Both the position numbers and the translations under genes were made by a program. A DNA stretch of 48,691 nt. It comes from Saprospiraceae bacterium. GTDB lineage: Bacteria > Bacteroidota > Bacteroidia > Chitinophagales > Saprospiraceae. Where the stretch lies: contig JADZFD010000029.1 in assembly GCA_020850225.1 (NCBI GenBank), forward strand, positions 1 to 48,691, in the 5' to 3' direction. Below, one piece after another: positions 18,501 to 26,706 of this stretch (positions within the stretch are counted from its first letter, which is position 1; the number at the start of each line of letters is the position of its first letter). The notes below the pieces were generated by a model that was not told where the DNA came from, did not search any database, and saw nothing but the letters and a program-made list of their open reading frames with translations.

Positions 18501-19172
18501 TAGTAATACAGTCTTTTCAACCTTATATTCGTACTCTGAAATGCTGGAATTTACAGAAGAAGTCTTCTCTTCCCAACCGTTTCCTTCATCCAGAAATATT
18601 TTAATAGATGAAGCCACTGATGAGGACGTTGCCCGAATACTGAAAGCCGATCCAGGGCTAAAGAATCCTTCGTTGGTAACAGGGCTGTTCAGTGTCAAAA
18701 AATAATCGATATTCAGATTGATAAAAAAATCATTATTGCCCGCAACTGTTCCCCAATCATATTTATCAGGTACGATGGTCCCTTTTTTGCTGCCGTCTGC
18801 ATTTCTGAAAACACAGGCTAATCTGAATATGTTTTCCGAATTGGGCACGTTGAAGTATTGGCGGATGGTTGGATTCATTGCAATAGACCATTTATTATTT
18901 CCAATATTTGTCATTTTGCCGATACCGTCGTCTTTTCCCCAATTGCCCTGTACATATTTCCAGGTTGTACCATCCGGTTTATCGATAATTACACCCATAT
19001 GAACATATACCTGATCTGTATTTTTCAGTTCTGCGTTTCCTTTACTAGCGTCAAAAATTAGGGTTACAGCATCTTCTCCACTGGCAGATACAGGGTTTAG
19101 AGTAATAATCTGCGCAGACAGTGAAATGGAAAATGAGAAAAGTAAAATTATAATCCAAGATAGACGTATCAT
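15555..19172 (-). CDS. Secreted multidomain GH13 alpha-amylase-family enzyme with T9SS domain
   Basis: A 1205-residue secreted alpha-glucan-active enzyme. Residues 1-20 are a signal peptide. A beta domain (about 22-155) is followed by an Ig-like region, a CBM48-like domain ('VYVVGDFSDWNAQ', about 275-345) and a GH13 barrel (about 395-830). All GH13 regions are visible: 'DIVLNH' (485-490), 'GFRFDF' with nucleophile D558, acid/base E602 in 'ILEHWG', and 'SHDERR' (H655-D656). Two more copies of the N-terminal domain follow at about 895-1010 and 1015-1125, sharing 'KIYMHSG' and 'GNWGKDDDIG'. The end is a T9SS sorting domain ('VYPNPVRNQF'). The CBM48-GH13 layout suggests branched substrates such as glycogen or amylopectin. 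It stands as a single gene. Confidence 0.9.
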   Translation of the reverse strand: MIRLSWIIILLFSFSISLSAQIITLNPVSASGEDAVTLIFDASKGNAELKNTDQVYVHMGVIIDKPDGTTWKYVQGNWGKDDGIGKMTNIGNNKWSIAMNPTIRQYFNVPNSENIFRLACVFRNADGSKKGTIVPDKYDWGTVAGNNDFFINLNIDYFLTLNSPVTNEGFFSPGSAFSIRATSSSVASSIKIFLDEGNGWEEKTSSVNSSISEYEYKVEKTVLLGIQIKATVDGKELELNKSFNVIVIDPTTIAPLPDGLKPGANYDNNDPGKVTLVLIAPEKQFIYVVGDFSDWNAQSPYQMKKTPDGKYFWVEITNLIPDKDYVYQYWIDGKLKIADPYAHQVADPKNDKYIEEDVFPGLPDYKREDLGIASVLRTGQQPYSWSATELSWKRPDVNHLVIYELHIRDFLGSHSYNDLTDTLSYLKRLGVNAIELMPINEFEGNDSWGYNPSFFFAVDKYYGTQQALKRFVETAHENGMAVIMDIVLNHAFGQCPMVQMYFDGDKPATNNPWFNRDYVGQYQWGYDFNHESAYTQQFVDDVTDYWLDEFHLDGFRFDFTKGFTNYAPGGNIDGYDVSRINILKRISGKIWSKHKDAYVILEHWGTAGEEAQLAAAGMKMWRNKSYDFVPATIGNTTGSFANHDNITHVSFYDSHDERRIAEHCLTEGKSSGSYNIKDTLNMFERVKMAAAFTYLQPGLKMIWQFDELGYDIDINYNGRTGRKPLVWGNNSLGYYQNPLRQYIYTTYQSLLHLRKLIGPDNLYKARTNHKHTGNTRRLVYDTDDLDLVVIGNFGMGNTTINPEFTEKGWWYNYYSGDSVFIDNVTADIPLKTGQWSVYTNRKVSSGFDGVVAVYDNPVTVTPYPFASTDTIHIQFNVNKAWPGDTRGLKNAEKIYMHSGVILNGNGNSNLTNIVGNLKDDGVGLMYRQNDSIWAIDLSPQFYYNIQAGEEINSIGMWFRNEDNTLHGFGYRNRIVYFDVLSAIPVLQIIPDTFDYNSEVTIIYNAAAGNKELAGADKIYMHSGIITQETQVPKGSDWNHITGNWGKDDDIGLMTPVPGHNDLWQINLKLEKYYNLTPKDFPHWIAAVFRNANGTLKGTALPGKHSFGIVDESSLDYFIKNHNTPGNNNIDNTKIIVYPNPVRNQFRVKGIHEKSLISLYNLQGILIKQFYGNEDDEFDVGSLNKGMYIYKIHYKDTVIQGKITVM

Positions 19173-19273
19173 CCTTATATAAGATTTGATATCGTAAAGT
19201 TAGTATTATCGGATGTATTATAATCTATAAAAGATTAAATTTATTTAGAGTTCAATGATTGACCTCATACGGA

Positions 19274-19729
19274 TTACTTCGATTTTATAGCCGAATAGGT
19301 ATAGTGTTTTGGATTGTCAGTCAGTGGATTTGTTATTAACTGAATTGAATTCTCGTTGTAATGATATATAAGTTTATAGGAAATGCTATTAACTTCTCCG
19401 GCAAAATCATAATGAATACCTGTTTCAGTTACTGATTTTTGGATATAATTTAAATGGATGCTGTCTAACAGGCCGTTGGAATCAGAAATACGTATGGTAT
19501 TCAATCCAGGTATTACAATCTTGAGATTGTTTATTTGTTCTACATCGCAAATCGTGTCGGACGGTGCTTCAATAATCGTACAAAACTTACCAGTACCAGT
19601 ATAATTACCAACTATTTTAGGGTAATCTACGCGTGTAAATAAATTGTCATCATCTCTGACACAAGAGGTTATAAAAACAAAAATATTTAAGATCAGGATA
19701 TATTTTATCAGGATTCGATTATTTACCAT
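19274..19729 (-). CDS. Small lipoprotein of unknown function
   Basis: A 151-residue protein with a lipoprotein signal peptide ending in the lipobox 'FITSC' (cysteine at about 23), followed by an acidic stretch 'VRDDDN' compatible with surface export in Bacteroidota. The mature part looks like a small beta-barrel or lipocalin-like fold ('YPKIVGNYTGTGKF', 'YKLIYHYNENSIQLI'). I cannot assign a family. It lies 101 bp ahead of the amylase gene on the same strand, so the two might be co-transcribed. Confidence 0.7.
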   Translation of the reverse strand: MVNNRILIKYILILNIFVFITSCVRDDDNLFTRVDYPKIVGNYTGTGKFCTIIEAPSDTICDVEQINNLKIVIPGLNTIRISDSNGLLDSIHLNYIQKSVTETGIHYDFAGEVNSISYKLIYHYNENSIQLITNPLTDNPKHYTYSAIKSK

Positions 19730-19776
19730 TAAGTTAAATTCTTATTGATGTAATGTATTATTATCAAAAACAGCAC

Positions 19777-19784
19777 CAAAAGTA
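19777..19784 (-). promoter_or_regulatory. Candidate -7 element for the small lipoprotein
   Basis: The minus strand reads TACTTTTG (TAnnTTTG), about 48 bp ahead of the ATG at 19729. Single-motif evidence. Confidence 0.3.
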
Positions 19785-19964
19785 ATGAATAAACTGAATT
19801 TTCCTGAATAATTTTTATATTTTAATGTGAATACGATAGATTTTATGGATTAACATCCTTTCAATCAAGTCTTTAATTATGCAATATCTTACTATATTTA
19901 TGTATTTGATTTATGTAATTGTAATAATTTAAATCATAAATCAGTATGGATTGTACATTCCTTT

Positions 19965-19972
19965 TAACTTTG
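19965..19972 (+). promoter_or_regulatory. Candidate -7 element of the menaquinone operon
   Basis: TAACTTTG (TAnnTTTG) ends 19 bp before the TTG start of menF, implying a very short leader. No TTG at the usual -33 distance is evident. Confidence 0.35.
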
Positions 19973-19991
19973 CAGTTCTAAACAGATTATT

Positions 19992-21065
19992 TTGATAGCT
20001 GGTATTACAGAGATCGTACACGTTTTACTCGATAAGGGAATTCCTTTTTGTGTTTATCGCATTCCGGAAAATCAGAATTATAATTGGGCATTTTCGAAGG
20101 AAATATTACCTCATCCGGTAAATAAATACTTTTGTCTAACTCCCTTTACTAAAAAATCTAAAGCACCTGAAATCACCTTGGGAATCCTGGAAACAGGTTA
20201 TATGACGCCTGCTTTTATCGAAACGCTTAAATCTCTACCTAACAACATTATTCAGGATGTCCAATTGCCCTTGAATACAGATTTTGGAGTGTACTCGAAG
20301 CAATTTGAAAGAATACAGCAGTTTATTCATGATGGAGAAATCTCCAAAGCTATACTTTCACGGGTAGTTATCCAGGATAAGCCGGACGATTTTGATGCAG
20401 CACATATCTTAGAGACACTCTGTGAAGATTATCCTAATACGTTTGCATACCTTATTGTACATCCTTCAAGTGGTATTTGGATGGGAGCATCACCGGAATT
20501 ACTCATAGAAAGTGATTCAGAAAGTTTAAAAATCATGGCCGTTGCCGGAACCCAGAAAAGAAAAACGGATGGATTATACCATTGGCGTTCAAAAGAAATG
20601 GATGAACATTATATTGTAGGACACCATATAGAAGAAGTATTTACAGCTAATGCAGGATCTTTGCTATGCAAATCCGGACCAAATACAATCGAAGCGGGTA
20701 GGGTTGTGCATCTTAGGACAGATTATGAATATAAGATGGAGAAAACTGATGTAATGGAGTTAGTGTCCCAAATCCATCCCACACCAGCTATCGGAGGATA
20801 TCCAGTAGAAAAAAGTGTTGAGATAATATATGATGTGGAGGATTATGACAGATCGTATTACTGCGGTTATCTTGGAGAAACAGATTATAAATCCTTAGCA
20901 AATTTGTATGTGAATCTTCGTTGTATGCAGATAGGTAAGGATAATATTGCTATTTATGCCGGAGGTGGGATCACATCAGAATCTGAATTACAGGAAGAAT
21001 GGGAAGAAACAGAACTAAAAAGCAAGACTATGGCAGATGTATTGAAAAGTAAAGTGGCTTTATAG
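19992..21065 (+). CDS. menF: Isochorismate synthase
   Basis: Converts chorismate to isochorismate, the first step of menaquinone synthesis. The 357-residue product has the chorismate-binding domain: 'AILSRVVIQ', 'WMGASPELLI', 'MAVAGTQKR', 'IHPTPAIGGYPVEKS' and 'YAGGGITSESELQEEWEET'. The start is taken as the TTG at 19992, the only initiator-like codon ahead of the conserved part and just behind a -7 motif. It is followed 2 bp later by menD, so the cluster starts in pathway order. Confidence 0.93.
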   Translation: MIAGITEIVHVLLDKGIPFCVYRIPENQNYNWAFSKEILPHPVNKYFCLTPFTKKSKAPEITLGILETGYMTPAFIETLKSLPNNIIQDVQLPLNTDFGVYSKQFERIQQFIHDGEISKAILSRVVIQDKPDDFDAAHILETLCEDYPNTFAYLIVHPSSGIWMGASPELLIESDSESLKIMAVAGTQKRKTDGLYHWRSKEMDEHYIVGHHIEEVFTANAGSLLCKSGPNTIEAGRVVHLRTDYEYKMEKTDVMELVSQIHPTPAIGGYPVEKSVEIIYDVEDYDRSYYCGYLGETDYKSLANLYVNLRCMQIGKDNIAIYAGGGITSESELQEEWEETELKSKTMADVLKSKVAL

Positions 21066-21067
21066 AA

Positions 21068-22768
21068 ATGGAGTTGTCAGATAAAAAAGGAATACAGCAG
21101 ATAGTTGAAACATTGGCTGCTTTGGGACTGAATAAGATAGTCATTTGTCCCGGTTCCAGAAATGCCCCTTTAGTCATATCCTTTAACAGGCATCCTGCAT
21201 TTACATGTACCAGTATTCGGGATGAAAGAAGTGCTGCGTTTTTTGCATTGGGTATGTCCATGGAAACAGGTATGCCGGTCGCAGTTGTCAGTACAAGTGG
21301 TTCTGCTGTACTGAATTTTGCACCCGCTATTTCTGAAGCCTATTATCAACATGTCCCACTCATAGTTATTACGGCTGACCGTCTTAAGGAATGGACTCAT
21401 CAGGGTGACGGACAGACAATTAATCAGACAGAAGTATACAGAAATTATATTAACAAGAGCTATGAACTGCGTGGAGATGCAGATAATAAAGATGATTTGT
21501 GGTACAACAACCGGTGTATCAATGAAGGTTGGAATATCGCTGTCACTAAAGATAAGGGACCGGTTCATTTTAATATCCCATTGAGTGAACCCTTATACAG
21601 AGTAGCAGAAGTTCAGGCCTCAGCACCACGTGTTTTCAGGGAAGTGCAATTGAAACAAACATTGCCTTTGGATGTTTTTGACAGATTGCAGGATGAATTC
21701 AGAAATGCTCAGAAAGTGATGATACTGGCAGGTCAGTTGCCTGTCTGTTCTGAATTGAAGGATGAAATCGTTCGTATTTCCAAACTGGACAATGTGATTG
21801 TTCTTACAGAATCGATATCAAATCTGCACGATGAACACTTTGTTGAAAATATCGACCGATGTATCACTCCGATGAATGATTATGAACTGGAGGAACTGAT
21901 GCCGGATTTGCTTATAACCATTGGAGGTGCAATTATTTCCAAACGCATAAAATCAGCACTAAGAAAATTTCGTCCCTTACATCATTGGTATATTGATCCT
22001 TATCATGGATTTATGGATACATATCAGTGCCTGACAATGGCTATTCCGATGGAACCGTATGAATTTTTTAAGGAATTCAATATCATGCTGAAACATCCTA
22101 AATCGGATTATCGGCTCAAATGGGAAGGTTATAACTACAGATATGATGTACTGCATAATAAATTTAAAGAAAATTGTGCATATAGTGATTTTAAGGTGTT
22201 TGAACATATAATCCGGCAATTTCCCAAAGACACTTGCCTGCATATATCCAATAGTTCGCCCATACGTTATGTCCAATTGTTTGAAAACAGACATATATCA
22301 GAAACATGGTGCAACAGGGGAACAAGTGGTATTGACGGATGTACGAGCACAGCTGTAGGAGCTGCCTTTGTTGCCGGTTTCAAAAACTTTGTTTTAATAA
22401 CAGGAGATGTGGCTTTCAATTATGATATCAATGCACTATGGAATGAAAGTCAGGTTAATAACTTGAAAATTATAGTTATCAATAATGGCGGTGGTGGCAT
22501 ATTCAGAATCATTTCCGGACCGGACAAAGTGGATGAAATGGAAAATTATTTTGAAACTGCTATGAATTCTGATGCTAAACGGATTGCTGAAAGGTATGAA
22601 TGGCAGTATATGCAAGCCGAAGATTCAATTACATTGAAGCAGTCACTGACTGAATTTTTTAGTAATAATAGTAACAGATGTATTCTCGAAATATTTACTA
22701 ATGCTGAAGATAATCCCCGAGTATTGAATCAATATTGGGATTACCTTAAAAATAATGGTTATGAATAA
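21068..22768 (+). CDS. menD: SEPHCHC synthase (MenD)
   Basis: A thiamine-diphosphate enzyme that joins 2-oxoglutarate (as succinic semialdehyde) to isochorismate. It is 566 residues long, as usual for MenD. The N-terminal pyrimidine domain carries 'VICPGSRNAPL' and 'VVSTSGSAVLNFAPAI'. The middle domain follows, then the diphosphate-binding domain with 'TSGIDGCTSTAVGAA', 'ITGDVAFNYDINALWN' and 'IVINNGGGGIFRII'. Its end overlaps the start of menB by 14 bp, so the two are likely translationally coupled. Confidence 0.96.
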   Translation: MELSDKKGIQQIVETLAALGLNKIVICPGSRNAPLVISFNRHPAFTCTSIRDERSAAFFALGMSMETGMPVAVVSTSGSAVLNFAPAISEAYYQHVPLIVITADRLKEWTHQGDGQTINQTEVYRNYINKSYELRGDADNKDDLWYNNRCINEGWNIAVTKDKGPVHFNIPLSEPLYRVAEVQASAPRVFREVQLKQTLPLDVFDRLQDEFRNAQKVMILAGQLPVCSELKDEIVRISKLDNVIVLTESISNLHDEHFVENIDRCITPMNDYELEELMPDLLITIGGAIISKRIKSALRKFRPLHHWYIDPYHGFMDTYQCLTMAIPMEPYEFFKEFNIMLKHPKSDYRLKWEGYNYRYDVLHNKFKENCAYSDFKVFEHIIRQFPKDTCLHISNSSPIRYVQLFENRHISETWCNRGTSGIDGCTSTAVGAAFVAGFKNFVLITGDVAFNYDINALWNESQVNNLKIIVINNGGGGIFRIISGPDKVDEMENYFETAMNSDAKRIAERYEWQYMQAEDSITLKQSLTEFFSNNSNRCILEIFTNAEDNPRVLNQYWDYLKNNGYE

Positions 22769-23606
22769 TAAAATAAACTGGACAACGATTAAGGAGTATG
22801 AAGATATCACCTTCAGATATAGCGAGGGTGTGGCCAGAATAGCTTTTAACAGGCCAGACGTAAGGAATGCTTTCCGTCCTAAAACAGTATCGGAATTACT
22901 TGAAGCCCTGATTATAGCACATGAATCCCAGGAAATAGGAGTGATACTCATCAGTGGTGAAGGTCCATCTGCTAAAGATGGTGGATGGGCATTTTGTTCC
23001 GGAGGAGATCAGCGTGTGCGTTCTTCTACAGGATATAAGGGAGAAGATGGTGTTAATCGCTTCAATATTCTGGACGTACAGCGGCAGATTCGTTTTATGA
23101 ATAAAGTCGTTATTGCTGTAGTTCCCGGATGGGCAGTAGGAGGCGGACATAGCCTTCATGTAGTATGCGACCTTACACTCGCAAGTAAAGAGCATGCTGT
23201 CTTCAAACAGACAGATGTCAATGTTGCCAGCATAGATGGAGGCTTCGGATCCGCTTATCTGGCACGTCAGGTTGGTCAGAAACGTGCCCGTGAAATTTTC
23301 TTCCTTGGCAGGTCATATTCGGCACAGGAAGGATATGACATGGGAATGGTTAATGCTGTTGTTCCGCATGAAGATCTGGAAAATACCGCATTTCAATGGG
23401 CACAGGAAATATTATCCAAGAGTCCGACAGCTATCAAAATGGCTAAACTGGCTTTAAACCTGATAGATGATGGCCTGGTCGGACAGCAGGTATATGCCGG
23501 AGAGGCCACCAGATTGTTGTATATGACGGAAGAAGCTGAGGAAGGAAGAAATGCTTTTCTCGAAAAGAGAGATCCTGATTTTCAAAAATATCCAAAATTT
23601 CCATAG
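22755..23606 (+). CDS. menB: 1,4-dihydroxy-2-naphthoyl-CoA synthase
   Basis: A crotonase-fold enzyme that closes the naphthoquinone ring from o-succinylbenzoyl-CoA. At 283 residues it has MenB landmarks: 'INRPDVRNAFRP'-like substrate loop, 'WAFCSGGDQRVR', 'VPGWAVGGGHSLHVVCDL' for the oxyanion hole, and 'FKQTDVNVASIDGGFGS'. The ATG at 22755 lies inside menD; a second ATG at 22761 is also possible. It is followed 9 bp later by menA. Confidence 0.96.
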   Translation: MVMNNKINWTTIKEYEDITFRYSEGVARIAFNRPDVRNAFRPKTVSELLEALIIAHESQEIGVILISGEGPSAKDGGWAFCSGGDQRVRSSTGYKGEDGVNRFNILDVQRQIRFMNKVVIAVVPGWAVGGGHSLHVVCDLTLASKEHAVFKQTDVNVASIDGGFGSAYLARQVGQKRAREIFFLGRSYSAQEGYDMGMVNAVVPHEDLENTAFQWAQEILSKSPTAIKMAKLALNLIDDGLVGQQVYAGEATRLLYMTEEAEEGRNAFLEKRDPDFQKYPKFP

Positions 23607-23615
23607 AGATCCTGT

Positions 23616-24518
23616 ATGAGTTCAGTTAAAGCATGGTTAGAAGCATTCAGGTTGCGAACATTGCCATTGGCTTTGTCTACAATTATTCTGGGTAGTTTTC
23701 TGGCAGCATTCAGGCATGATTTTCATTGGAGTGTGTTGGTGTGGGCAGTATTGACGACCTTGTTTTTACAGATTTTAAGCAATCTAGCCAACGACTATGG
23801 TGATGCTGTCAGTGGTGTTGATAACCACGATCGCATAGGACCCAAACGAAGTCTGCAATCCGGTACCTTAACAATGCAACAGATGAAAATGGCTATCGTT
23901 TTATTTGTTGTTTTGTCATTGATTTCCGGTGTATTCTTATTGGTAATAGGTACAAAGATGCTTGGTTTTTCATCCGGACTGATAATGTTTGCCATAGGTG
24001 TACTGGCAATTCTCGCTGCTTTGAAATACACAATGGGTAAAAATCCATATGGTTATTCAGGCTTTGGTGATGTGGGCGTTTTTATTTTTTTTGGTTTGAT
24101 TGGTGTTATGGGTACATATTTTTTGCATACGCAATCGATAACTTTACCTGAATTATTGCCGGCTGTTACAATGGGCTTGTTCAGCACTGGCGTTCTGAAT
24201 CTAAACAATATGAGGGACAGAGAAAATGATGCTGCATGTGGAAAAAGAACCTTAGTCGTAAAGATAGGCGCATACCAGGCGAAAGTGTATCATGCATTGT
24301 TAATTTCCGGAGGAATACTGGCTTCGATTATTTATATAAATATGATAGATGCATCGGTTTATAAATGGATGTTTATGGTGACCATTCCACTTTTTATACG
24401 AAATTTGATATCGGTATGGAAAAATAAAAATGCCACAGCTCTCGATCCGGAACTGAAATGGCTGGCTTTGACAACTCTGTCGTTTTCCATTTTGTTTGGG
24501 ATAGGTCTGGTTATTTAA
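23616..24518 (+). CDS. menA: 1,4-dihydroxy-2-naphthoate octaprenyltransferase
   Basis: An integral-membrane UbiA-superfamily prenyltransferase that attaches the isoprenoid tail to dihydroxynaphthoate. The 300-residue product has about eight or nine hydrophobic segments. Its two aspartate-rich motifs are 'NDYGDAVSGVDNHDR' (near residue 68) and 'DRENDAACGKRTL' (near 200). It is placed between the ring-forming enzyme and menC. A 63-bp gap with a -7 motif separates it from menC. Confidence 0.95.
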   Translation: MSSVKAWLEAFRLRTLPLALSTIILGSFLAAFRHDFHWSVLVWAVLTTLFLQILSNLANDYGDAVSGVDNHDRIGPKRSLQSGTLTMQQMKMAIVLFVVLSLISGVFLLVIGTKMLGFSSGLIMFAIGVLAILAALKYTMGKNPYGYSGFGDVGVFIFFGLIGVMGTYFLHTQSITLPELLPAVTMGLFSTGVLNLNNMRDRENDAACGKRTLVVKIGAYQAKVYHALLISGGILASIIYINMIDASVYKWMFMVTIPLFIRNLISVWKNKNATALDPELKWLALTTLSFSILFGIGLVI

Positions 24519-24550
24519 ATAAACCTAAAGCGTACATTTACCGTTAATAA

Positions 24551-24558
24551 TACATTTG
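24551..24558 (+). promoter_or_regulatory. Candidate internal -7 element ahead of menC
   Basis: TACATTTG (TAnnTTTG) lies in the only sizeable gap of the men cluster, 23 bp before the menC ATG. It may give menC-menE a second promoter. Confidence 0.3.
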
Positions 24559-24581
24559 CAGAAAAGCCAGATTAATCTATT

Positions 24582-25619
24582 ATGCATTGCACATATAAAA
24601 AATACAGGTTGCAATTCAGAAACCCTTCAGGTACATCCCGGGGTGTATTATTGTTTAAAGACACATTTTTCCTGAAACTGCAGGATGAAGATAGAATCGC
24701 CTATGGAGAATGCAATCTGTTTTTAAATCTGTCAAGTGATGATAAGGATGGTTATGAAGCCAAACTGCTGGAAGTATGCAAAAGATTGCCTGTAGAAATG
24801 AGCGCTTTAATAGCCGAATTGGAAGAATGGCCGTCCATACAGTTTGGTGTGGATATGTTGCTGAAAGATTGGGAAAATGGAGGGAAACGAGTAATTTTTC
24901 CTGAAGCAGTCGAAACCAACACATTTACAATTCCTGTAAATGGCCTGATTTGGATGGGTGATCGGAAATTTATGTTTGAACAAATTAAAAATAAACTTCA
25001 GGACGGATATAAATGTATTAAACTGAAAATCGGTGCAATAGACTTCAGTACGGAACTTGAACTCATGCATTATATCAGATCACAATTTACGTCTACTGAT
25101 GTTGAAATACGCGTAGATGCCAACGGGGCTTTCAGCCCGTCAGAAGCATTGGAGAAACTGAATAGATTATCGGCATATGATATCAGCTATATAGAACAAC
25201 CCATACGGACAGGACAATGGCATGAAATGGCGTCACTTATTGATCGGTCACCCGTAACCATTGCATTGGATGAGGAATTGATTGGATTGAATAATCTTGA
25301 AGCGAAACTGGATATGATGCAGGTGGTTAAACCGGATTTGCTTATATTGAAACCTGCATTAATCGGAGGGTTACAAGGTGCTGATACCTGGAAAAATCTG
25401 GTAGAACAGCAAAACGGCTCATCGATTGTTACTTCTGCTCTGGAAAGTAATATTGGATTGAATGCATTAGCACAGTATGTGGCTCTTACCAATACAGATG
25501 TTGCACAGGGCTTAGGAACAGGTCAACTGTATACTAATAATTTTCCTTCACCATATAGTGTGGATGCCCGTGGTCTTCATTATAATGGAATACAATCCTG
25601 GGATTTAAGCCTTTTATGA
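24582..25619 (+). CDS. menC: o-Succinylbenzoate synthase
   Basis: An enolase-superfamily dehydratase that makes o-succinylbenzoate from SHCHC. It has 345 residues with the capping domain first and then the barrel. The K-x-K catalytic base is in 'GYKCIKLKIG'; metal ligands are in 'EIRVDANGAF', 'YIEQPI' and 'ALDEEL'; the second lysine is in 'LLILKPALIGG'. It overlaps menE by 4 bp (ATGA). Assignment relies on these motifs together with the position between menA and menE, since related enolases racemise dipeptides. Confidence 0.92.
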   Translation: MHCTYKKYRLQFRNPSGTSRGVLLFKDTFFLKLQDEDRIAYGECNLFLNLSSDDKDGYEAKLLEVCKRLPVEMSALIAELEEWPSIQFGVDMLLKDWENGGKRVIFPEAVETNTFTIPVNGLIWMGDRKFMFEQIKNKLQDGYKCIKLKIGAIDFSTELELMHYIRSQFTSTDVEIRVDANGAFSPSEALEKLNRLSAYDISYIEQPIRTGQWHEMASLIDRSPVTIALDEELIGLNNLEAKLDMMQVVKPDLLILKPALIGGLQGADTWKNLVEQQNGSSIVTSALESNIGLNALAQYVALTNTDVAQGLGTGQLYTNNFPSPYSVDARGLHYNGIQSWDLSLL

Positions 25620-26680
25620 TGAATTATAAGGATTTTAAGACGATATCGATTAATAGTCATCTTCTAAAGGGAGAAGAAATAATCAGTTATTGCAGTGAAC
25701 ATCCTGAACCCAATGTACAGTTGATTGGAAATTTCATGGAAGGTTGGTTGTCAGATGATGAAACTGTAACTGTCCATACAAGTGGATCTACTGGTAAACC
25801 TAAATCGATTTCCGTCTATAAAAATCAAATGCTTGCCAGTGCAGCGATGAGTGCTGCATTTTTTGATTTTAAATACGGACAAACAGCACTTCTTTGCCTG
25901 CCAATGAGTTATATCGCAGGGAAAATGATGGTGGTACGTGCCTTGTTCAGTGGCCTGAATCTGCTATGCAGGGAGCCATCTTCTCAGCCATTGCAGGACT
26001 TGCATTATGATGGTATTATTGATTTTGTGCCGCTTGTACCTATGCAGCTTCAGGATACTAAGGATACCGGATCTGTGCGTAAAATTCTACTTGGCGGCGC
26101 TCCTTTGGATTACAGACTTGAATTCAGAATGCAGAGATTCAAAGCAGAAATATATCACGGATATGGAATGACTGAAACTTTGAGTCATATAGCTATTCGC
26201 CATGTAAATGGTGCAAATGCATCACCTGTTTATAAAGGGCTTGAAGGTATTTTGTTTCGGCAGGACGAATTTGAATGTCTGATGATTAAGGTGCCTTTTA
26301 TTAAAGATATGATTCATACACTCGATGTTGTTGAATTGACAGGTGATAATTCTTTTATATGGAAGGGAAGAGCAGATAATGTAATCAATAGTGGAGGATT
26401 AAAGCTACATCCTGAAATAATAGAACAGAAATTGTCAGCTGTTATCAAAGACCGTTTTTTTGTAACAGCTATACCTGATAAACGTCTCGGTCAAAAACTT
26501 TGTCTAATCATTGAGAACAAATCACATAATAGTAACTATATTAATCAATTACAAGATGTATTTAAAGTAATACTTGAAAAATACGAACGGCCTGGACATA
26601 TATTATTTACTCCTAAATTTAGTTCGACCACATCCGGTAAAATCAAACGTGTAGAAACGTTGGCAATAATGGGATTTTAA
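25616..26680 (+). CDS. menE: o-Succinylbenzoate-CoA ligase
   Basis: An ANL-superfamily adenylate-forming enzyme that activates o-succinylbenzoate with ATP and CoA for MenB. The 354-residue product is short for the superfamily, as is common for Bacteroidota MenE, and lacks much of the N-terminal subdomain. The AMP-binding motif 'VHTSGSTGKPKSI' is at about 54-66; 'IYHGYGMTET' and 'WKGRADNVINSGGLKLHPE' follow; the catalytic C-terminal lysine lies in 'TTSGKIKRVET'. It is the last gene of the cluster and converges on an SDR gene only 26 bp away. Confidence 0.93.
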   Translation: MMNYKDFKTISINSHLLKGEEIISYCSEHPEPNVQLIGNFMEGWLSDDETVTVHTSGSTGKPKSISVYKNQMLASAAMSAAFFDFKYGQTALLCLPMSYIAGKMMVVRALFSGLNLLCREPSSQPLQDLHYDGIIDFVPLVPMQLQDTKDTGSVRKILLGGAPLDYRLEFRMQRFKAEIYHGYGMTETLSHIAIRHVNGANASPVYKGLEGILFRQDEFECLMIKVPFIKDMIHTLDVVELTGDNSFIWKGRADNVINSGGLKLHPEIIEQKLSAVIKDRFFVTAIPDKRLGQKLCLIIENKSHNSNYINQLQDVFKVILEKYERPGHILFTPKFSSTTSGKIKRVETLAIMGF

Positions 26681-26706
26681 CTTTCATGAATTATTCAAAG
26701 TATAAA

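Noticed and set aside
26681-26706. Shared terminator between menE and the SDR gene
   Set aside because: Only 26 bp separate the two convergent stops, and no stem with T run is visible.
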